Of a stretch of 64,000 bases of DNA, positions 56,991 to 64,000 are shown piece after piece (the stretch's first letter is position 1; every line of letters starts with the position of its first letter). The translations under genes were made by a program, and so were the position numbers. The DNA is taken from positions 516,668-580,667 of the forward strand of contig CM055093.1 of the NCBI GenBank assembly GCA_029204225.1. The letters are read 5' to 3'. The notes under the pieces are model-generated. The model saw only the letters and a program-made list of their open reading frames with translations. It ran no database searches and was not told the origin of the DNA. Origin of the DNA: Diphasiastrum complanatum (lineage: Eukaryota; Streptophyta; Lycopodiopsida; Lycopodiales; Lycopodiaceae).

Positions 56991-58400
56991 CTTTGATATC
57001 ATGCTGCAAAAAGGGATCCTAAATCACTTGAAATGATGATAGAAGCAATATATTATGATTCTATAAGATTAGCACGATTTGCACCATCAAAATCTACCAA
57101 AATCTATGCTTAAATCTCACAAATGACCCAAATCCTTGCATATGGCTTCACACATGTGAGTGTCGGCCTCTCACAGTTAGTCTGAGCATAGTACACCAGA
57201 CCCACATTCACTCCAATAATGATAGAAATCACAAGCACTCAAAGAATTACAAACATAGAGAGCAATTGCACCAATATGAGAGGAAAATCACATAATTGCT
57301 TGATTGATTTGAGTGATAGATCATCACATATATATACATGATCCATCTTGGATTTGAGAAGGTATGAGCAGCCCGAACCCTATCCCTAATGCTATTTTAA
57401 GTGGATCTTGCATCCCTAGGGTTGGAATTATGGAGATCCCTCAACAATGTAAAAAGAACCAAAAATAGCTCCTACTTGCTCTCTCTTGGATCTAAGCATA
57501 ATCTAGACTCATTCCAAAGGTGCTATCACTTACATGAACTTGAGAATATTACTACGAATGGGATCCTAGGCTATTTGGCATGTGTGACATGCCACATCAT
57601 GACCATTTAGCTATATACAAGTCATATGACCAAACTAGTCAAGCTAGAATTGTGAATTTTTAACAAATTGCCTCAAAGAAAAAATGAATTTGTATGGCTC
57701 TATTGTAATATAAATCGTCTTGCTAATGTCAATTCAAAATTTGTACTTTGTTATTGTGTTTTGTGAAAAAAAATTAAAGTCACATGAACAAGAAAAAAGA
57801 ATATGGCAATGTACCATTACAATGATGGAGAGAATTGAATGGGGTAAAAGCTCCAGAAACCCCATTATGAGCTATAAGACAGAGGAATCGGAAGGAAGAC
57901 ATGGTGTGTTTTTTCTTGTATCGAAGCACTGAAAGAATGGTAGAATTGTTTGTAAAAAACTAGTGGGTTTTTGTTGGAGTAGTAGCCATTTGTGTGTTAG
58001 TGAGGACTACACCCAAAGGCTCTCGTTGTTGCATGTAGTCACTATTGCTTGCAGAGGCTGATCTATCCTCAAACGCTCATATCTTGCTTCCTAGGCAATG
58101 AGAAGACTGCTGCTTGTTGCATGTAGTCGCTGTTGCCTATAGAGGTTGATCTATCCTCAAAACGCTCATTGATTTTTACGCAATAGGATACTGCTGCTTG
58201 CAGTCATTGCTACCTACAGAGAGTCATTCCACCTTTAAATACTCTCATACAATGTTAACTACTCAACCAAAGACTTACTGCCTTTCATCATTGTTGTCTA
58301 CAACTATGGCTAGCCAACATCCCTGCAAGAAGAGAACAAAGTGAGCAATTGAAGAGAATGAGCCAAAATGTGTGCCTTTCCGAGAGATTGAACGAGCAAT
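56991..58400. other. Intergenic or decayed retroelement tail, no gene seen
   Basis: No further reverse transcriptase or RNase H motif could be read. A duplicated stretch (GCTTGTTGCATGTAGTCGCTGTTGCC-like) occurs at about 58030 and 58110. Confidence 0.4.
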
Positions 58401-58502
<102 letters not shown>

Positions 58503-58822
58503 GCCAAAATGTGTGCCTCCCCGATTGAAAGAGAATTCACATGATGCATTCTTAGAGAGAGAAAAGATATTGGTCACATTAACTTGCAATTTGTGTTTTT
58601 TGAAAACAATATTTCGTATTGGTCATTAGTATCTCAGCTTCTTAAGATTTAGTTTAGGTTTAGTTTCTTTTCTTATTTTTTTTGTTTTCTACTTTAGCTA
58701 TTGTCCTGATATGCACGTTAATTTGTTGGACAATTTGTTGTTGAAAGGAAGGTAGTTGGTATATGGTCTTGCAAAGACTGTGAACAAGTAAAGGTTGGTG
58801 GTGCATATACCTTGAAGTAAAT

Positions 58823-59480
58823 GTTTTTCGTACCTTATATTCATACATGTTGCTTATTCTTTTTGTTATTTGTTTGCAATGCCAAATTGAATATATTCCT
58901 AGCTCATAGAGGATAATGCCTTTATTAGTGAAATGGAGCAAGCATAAGAATTGTCTTGGAGGACCATAGTTTTTTTTTTGGTAACTTATTCTTTTCTATA
59001 TTACTTGCAAGCTCAATTATGTTTTGCCCTCTTCTCTTCTATCATCTACTGGTGCTATTACGCTTTTCTTTGTTTGTGTTGTGTTTCACATTTTTGTAGG
59101 TTGGATGAAGACTTGATGGATTGAGGTGTGAATAATGAAATGTGAATACTCTGGATTTTGATTGTGATATCGTGAATACTGATTATGAATCTGTAAATAC
59201 TGATCGTGAAACTATGAATACTGATCGTCCCGGAATACTTTGATTGTGAAGTGTTTTTCATACCTTATATTCATACACGTTGCTTATGCTTTAGTTATTT
59301 GTTTGCAATGCCAATTTGAATGTAGAGGACCATTAGGCTTTTTTTTTCTAACATGCCTCTTATTTTTGTTACTTGCAAGCTCAGTTATATTTTTCTCCCT
59401 CTTCTCTTCTCTCATCTACTGCTACTATTACTCATCATTCTCAATCTTTTTTTTTTTGTTTGCGCTATGTTTGACCTTTT
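58823..59480. repeat. Two tandem copies of a 420-bp AT-rich unit
   Basis: ACCTTATATTCATACATGTT and the following TGCTTAT...TTATTTGTTTGCAATGCCAA start at about 58831. They recur at about 59260 with a few changes, along with later words (CTTGCAAGCTCA, CTCTTCTCTTCT, GTAGGTTGGATGAAG / ATAGGTTGGATGAAG). No gene is seen. Confidence 0.8.
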
Positions 59481-60150
59481 TATAGGTTGGATGAAGAGTT
59501 GATGAATTGAGGTGTGAATACTAAAATGTGAATATTGAAATGTGAATACGTTGAATTTTGATCGTGATACCTTAATCAACACTGATCGTGAAATTGTGAA
59601 TACTGATCATAAAACTGTGAATACTGATCGTGAAACTGTGAAAATCCTGATCGTGATACTCTAAATGCTAATCGTAAAACTCTGAATATTGATTGTGAAA
59701 CTATGAATACCTTAATCATGACATATTTTTGAAAGTGCCATTGTGAATAAAAAATGTCGACTTTTCTAGATACTAAAATTGTGAATATTCAATTGTAAAA
59801 AATAAATCGTGATTTGTTTTTATATCGATGTGAATTTCATTAAATATATCAAATCATGAAATCAGTGAGTACTGAATCATGATATTTGTGGTTATTTTCA
59901 TAAATACTTGATGAAATTTGTTATACAAATTGTAATATTGTGAGTATTTAATTGCACAAATTGTTTTTGTGAATTTAATCTTGAAATTAAGAATTGTAAA
60001 ATTTATAACTACTTTCATCAATTCATACATAGTAAATCGTGATATTCATTTTTTGCAATTATGAATGTGCATCGTGACATTGTAAATATTACATCCCGAA
60101 ATTTATTACTACTAAATATTACATCATGAAAACTTTAATATTTAGTTGTA
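59140..60150. repeat. Decayed minisatellite of about 20-bp GTGAATACTGATCGTGAAAC units
   Basis: Units such as GTGAATACTGATCGTGAAAC are repeated at about 59170-59235 and again from about 59510 to 59720, then fade toward 60150. Alternate spellings (GTGAATATTG, ACTGATCATAAAACT) show old divergence. It lies inside and beyond the 420-bp duplication. Confidence 0.8.
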
Positions 60151-62030
60151 ATTCTACAAATACTTACTAATAAAGTTTCTCATTACTTTTGAAAATTGAA
60201 TGCAATAATTAAAAATATAATATTTTAAAATTATGCATAATATTGTCACGTGAGATTGTGACATAATAAATATTCAAATACCAAAAAAAAAAAATTGTAA
60301 AGTTAGAAAATGACTAGATAATTTTTATGCATTTTTATTAAATGGTCATTTCTCATTTCAAATATTTACAAATCTTAAAACACCATAATAATGGCAAGGC
60401 CTTTGTGGTATGACACAATGTTCCTTTTGTAGCTTATGCATAAACTTCGTACCCTTTTAATGTAACATCACATAATTTAAGTTTGGAGCAAATAATAATT
60501 CTACATGTCTCTTACACTTAATATAACACACTACGTTATAAATAGAAAATCATATCGTAAAATCTTCTTAAATCATGGATTTATAAAAAGGGTGCACTTT
60601 CTTCAATGATGCAAATTTGTAAACTTCATCACAAATTGCTAAAGACCCTATTGCAAAACAATTTAAAACTTCAAGCTTTTGTCATCCCTAATTTGTATGC
60701 TCATAAGAACTCAATTATCCAAGGTGAAAGTGAGCCTACAAGCATGAAAAAAGGAACATGGCGTGCACGCATAAATAAAAAGCAAAAAATTCTATTTAGC
60801 TACTGCATGCTCAATTGTGAACATGCAGATTAGATCTTGCAACTTGGAAGGTTAAAAAAATAATCGTCACAATAACTCTTGGTAGCTCAATCCTCTTGCG
60901 AAGCTGAATACGTCGCAGCTTCAAAGATGGCGAACGAGGTAGTGTTACCGATACTTACCTCTTTAGCAAAAAAGCTAATAAATGCATTTGTTTAAACCTA
61001 AAAAAAAATAAGTAAATATTACTATTAATGTGCATGTGCTATGTGGCAGCCTGTCATTGGCTGTCCGCATGCACATTCCACCACATTTAATGTAAAAAAA
61101 TTTGTATTAATGCGAAACGCGTGCGGCCGTACGTCGGTACCGTAGGGTCTGAAAAAAAATGGTGTCCACCTTCGCACAATGGCATTACGCAGGGGAAGGC
61201 CCGAAGCCCTCGAGCCTTCCCGCCCTCGCACGCCACACACACACACATGTTATTATTGTGAAAAACAGGTCGCTTAACTAACCAAAATCTGCCCCCAAAA
61301 CCCCTATACCAAACTATATTATACAATACAGTTATACAATATTTTTATACAGCAAATTTAAAAAATACAAACCATAAATTACCTAATACGTGATTCATAT
61401 AGATAAGTAAAGGGAGAGCTACTCATTCACAAAAATCGATTTGGTACGATCTGTTAACGTTACGAACAGGAGAAGATGCGCCTTCTGCTAGCAAACTACA
61501 AACGCAGGCACACCTTTGGTGTTGAGAAGTGGTAGAAGCCATATATTCGTTACCTTCCCTACAGTACGATCAGGAGAAGCCACACTTTGTGCCGGCTGAT
61601 TGCAAACGCAGGCACACGTTTGATCTTCCAAAGATCCAACCCTCATTTAAAGGTTGAATGCGCTGGTCTGGGGCACGCCTCCCTGCAGCAACGATCTTTT
61701 TCCTGATCACTGTCTGAATTTCAGAGCTAGCGCCACCTGTGAGGCTGCGACAATTGTTGATTGCGCCCCACCCGGGTCTGCTATCCACGATCGAACACAC
61801 CTGATAAGTAGTGCGCAATGGCAAGCATAATTTGTTTCTATCTGACATGAAGAGGGCCGCCCTCTAGTTACAGATAATCGCGCTTTCAATCAACATAACA
61901 TACTGATTGACAACATACGGGTCTGTATCAGTCAGAATACGAGAACATCGTCATTGTTTCCTCTCTGATCCCGCAACAGAATCAAAATAGCTCAACTTAA
62001 AACCGTATATACGTAGTATTAGAAGCGTAG
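60151..62030. other. Intergenic region upstream of ispD
   Basis: AT-rich to about 61000, then more GC-rich. A short (CA)n run lies at about 61230-61245. A diverged duplication of about 70 bp (CAGGAGAAGATGCGCC...CAAACGCAGGCACACCTTTG and CAGGAGAAGCCACACTT...CAAACGCAGGCACACGTTTG) lies at about 61467-61520 and 61570-61622. Minus-strand open frames there show no domain. Confidence 0.45.
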
Positions 62031-63134
62031 ACCACCCCCACTAATAACGTGTTAGTTAGAGTGTGCACCTTGAGTGCGTTGACATCTTCCTGACAGTGCA
62101 ACGATGATGGATCAACCAGCGTCACCGGGAGAAACCGGCTTCCCTATCCTCTGCAACCGGCAATTCCGGGTTGCAGCCTCGTCTTCTTCTCTTCTTAGGC
62201 GCCTAATATTCTCTTCTTGTCTTGTGCGTGTGTGTGAATGGGACTGAGAAGTCCTTATTCTGTCATGCCAGATCTGCAACCTCTACATCGACTTCGTTGA
62301 AACTGGATGTCTTGGTCAACAATCGTTTTGTGTTCCTTTGGAGGTCGTCGTCCCCTGCAAAGAGGTTTAGCTTCTCATCTATCATAAACACTTTAGCTTT
62401 TCTCTTGCTGCTGTCAGGGCTTTGATTTTTGTATTTAGCAGTTCGATACAGCCTTGGAATATCTTGTCTTGGTCTTTGTTAACAAATTTGATATCCTTTA
62501 TTTGCATGCTCATCAGCTTTTAGCCCCCGCTAATGTAGCTATTTGTCTGTTCGTTTTTACCCTTTTCTCAAGCTGCCTGTGTAATTAAGTTCAACCCTGT
62601 GCATTTTTCGCAGGATTTGACTTGTTGCAGCTCCAAATATAAATTTGTCCTTGCTGGTTTCGTGTCTGTTATGTGCATCTGGAACTTCGTTATGTATCGA
62701 GTAATCGAATTCGTGGACATGCATAGGCTTCGTCCACCTGTAATCTCGTTTTGCTGTTTGTATTCATAGGTTTTCAGTCGCTAAAGTAGCTAGTTTCGTA
62801 CTCTTTTACATCTTTCTCAAGCCGCCTGTATTATAAGTTGACGCCGTTTGCATTTTTCCGAAGGTTTGAATTGTTGCAGCTCCAATATCAATTTTTTCTT
62901 GTTGTTCACGCCTGTTGTTCACACCTTGTTGATTGGAACCTCGTTATTGATCCAACATCAATTGTATTGACCTACGTGGCCTTTCATTTTGCTGCTTTTG
63001 TATTTAATTTATATAATGGCCTGCATGAGCTTTACCTTGAATGAGAATGCGGTGGCTTCAATTTACTGTATCGGCCAAGGCCAGGATTTATCGTCCCCAA
63101 GCTGCAGTCGTTCGCCCCAGATTCTGAGCTTTTC
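62031..63134 (+). promoter_or_regulatory. Probable 5' untranslated/intronic region of ispD with a tandem duplication
   Basis: GT-rich and pyrimidine-rich sequence typical of a long 5' leader or intron. A diverged tandem pair is visible: GCTAATGTAGCTATTTG...TCTCAAGCTGCCTGT...GACTTGTTGCAGCTCCAA (about 62530-62640) and GCTAAAGTAGCTAGTTT...TCTCAAGCCGCCTGT...GAATTGTTGCAGCTCCAA (about 62780-62885). A short open frame starting at 62104 (MMDQPASPGETGFPILCNRQ) could be an alternative first exon; this is unproven. Confidence 0.4.
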
Positions 63135-63985
63135 ATGGATTTCAAGAAGAGAGCAGGTATGCTTTTGTAAGTGCAATGAGGCTGAAGTGAATTGTATTTA
63201 CAGGTGCGTTATCATGCTTGGAATGTAAGCATTTTCTACAGTATTTGAAGAACAAAAAGCCTGGTCTGCAATTTTTGGATGTAATCTTTATAATTTCCGT
63301 CATCTGCAGATTCTAGCAGGTATTTTGCGTTGAAGCAACATGAAAGACATGGTACGTCTCAGATATTATCGTTACTGATATGATATGTTTTTTCGTATAT
63401 CTTACCTCAACGAAGTCATACTGTTTCCGTGCTTAGTTTGACACTTTCTCGCTTAAGAGCTGTCATTTTTATGTAGCTGTGTGGAATGACAAGTCATGAA
63501 TGTCAAGGATTGCTTCTACAATTCCATCCTGAATGGAAGGATTCTATGAAACAGGTACTAAAACTAGGAGGGAGAACGTAGCTCGGTGGATTTCTGCATC
63601 ACTGACCTCCGCTGACGATGCTACGTCGTCAGCAGTGGAAGATGTAAAACTTTTATTCGTCTTTTATTTTTGTTTTTCATCTTTGTGGGGTTCTACTGAG
63701 TCTAGAAAATGTGAGCTAAAAGCTCAGATGAGTAACAGCTATCCAATCTGGCAGGTAGTGTTGCCGGGTAGTGTATCACTAATCTTGTTATCCGGAGGGC
63801 AAGGCAAACGCATGGGGGTATTTCTCATAACCATTCCTGTTTCTTTTCATTTATAAGTCCCCGCAGTCGCCCATGTTTTTCTTTCCTCAGCATAAGCTGT
63901 CTGAATTTTATTCTCAACTGTATTCCACAGGCAACCATGCCGAAGCAGTACTTACCATTACTCGGCAACCTATTGCATTGTATAG
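63135..63985 (+). CDS. ispD: 2-C-methyl-D-erythritol 4-phosphate cytidylyltransferase, 5' exons (partial)
   Basis: Five exons with consistent phases are readable: 63135-63156, 63310-63351, 63555-63643, 63755-63817 and 63931-63985. All introns are GT-AG. The N-terminal part (MDFKKRADSSRYFALKQHER, WISASLTSADDATSSAVED) would be a plastid transit region; the true start may lie further upstream. The enzyme begins at SVSLILLSGGQGKRMG, the nucleotide-binding loop, followed by ATMPKQYLPLLG. Family knowledge: IspD makes CDP-methylerythritol from CTP and MEP in the plastid isoprenoid pathway. Just after LLG the reading shifts: the expected QPIALY is found one base out of frame (CAACCTATTGCATTGTAT at 63965-63982). 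The sequence therefore lacks one base, through error or mutation. The exon end (TATAG then GTAAAA) is otherwise as expected. The gene continues beyond the window. Confidence 0.88.
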
Positions 63986-64000
63986 GTAAAATGAGATCGT

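Noticed and set aside
61570-61889. Minus-strand frames of 60-92 codons upstream of ispD
   Set aside because: No recognisable domain, no splice or start context, and a diverged non-coding duplication overlaps them.

Overview
The window reads as nuclear DNA of a land plant with a large, AT-rich, transposon-filled genome. The evidence is plant-specific gene families (a QUIRKY-type MCTP, an S1/SPH-type secreted protein, the plastid MEP-pathway enzyme IspD), spliceosomal GT-AG introns and many Ty1/copia remnants. I cannot name the species. Only four host-type loci are visible: an intact intron-free MCTP gene (5-3139, minus), an S1-like exon (19.2-19.5 kb, minus), a frameshifted family-2 glycosyltransferase (21.1-21.9 kb, minus) and the first exons of ispD (63.1-64.0 kb, plus), which run off the right edge.

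Most of the rest is mobile DNA. Copia remnants lie at 6.5-8.4, 11.3, 23.8-24.7, 30.7-31.4, 35.8-36.1 and 53.2-57.0 kb. A clean 1.3-kb solo LTR splits the last one. There are two MITE-like elements (25.3-25.9 and 27.6-27.9 kb), two diverged LTRs of one family in opposite orientation (38.2-38.8 and 40.2-40.9 kb) and a gag-like coiled-coil remnant (41.0-42.8 kb).

The unusual content is a family of multi-gene elements present as four related pieces: A (11.75-17.1 kb), B (31.47-35.76 kb), B' (36.07-38.19 kb) and C (about 45.1-52.6 kb). All carry an intron-containing gene (T) that I do not recognise as a named family. T shows three conserved acidic islands and a Cys-x-x-Cys motif, as expected of a DDE/RNase-H-fold transposase. 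Around T is a shuffled set of accessory genes: a Ulp1/SENP-like cysteine protease (U, in A and B'), a small protein with a possible beta-grasp C-terminus (G, in A and C), an acidic protein (X, in B and C) and, only in C, a histone H3 gene (H).

The element-associated H3 keeps a canonical tail start (MARTKQTAR) and a complete C-terminal histone fold with some CENH3-like wording in loop 1/alpha 2. About 285 residues of RS-rich, Gln-rich, acidic, basic and polyproline sequence separate the two. H and X in copy C converge on a near-perfect 39-nt palindrome and have matching TATA boxes about 125 nt upstream of their start codons. All four T copies carry stops, frameshifts or splice-site loss, so nothing here is clearly active. 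The shared introns and repeated gene set still argue for a real, once mobile system that carried chromatin and SUMO/ubiquitin-protease genes.
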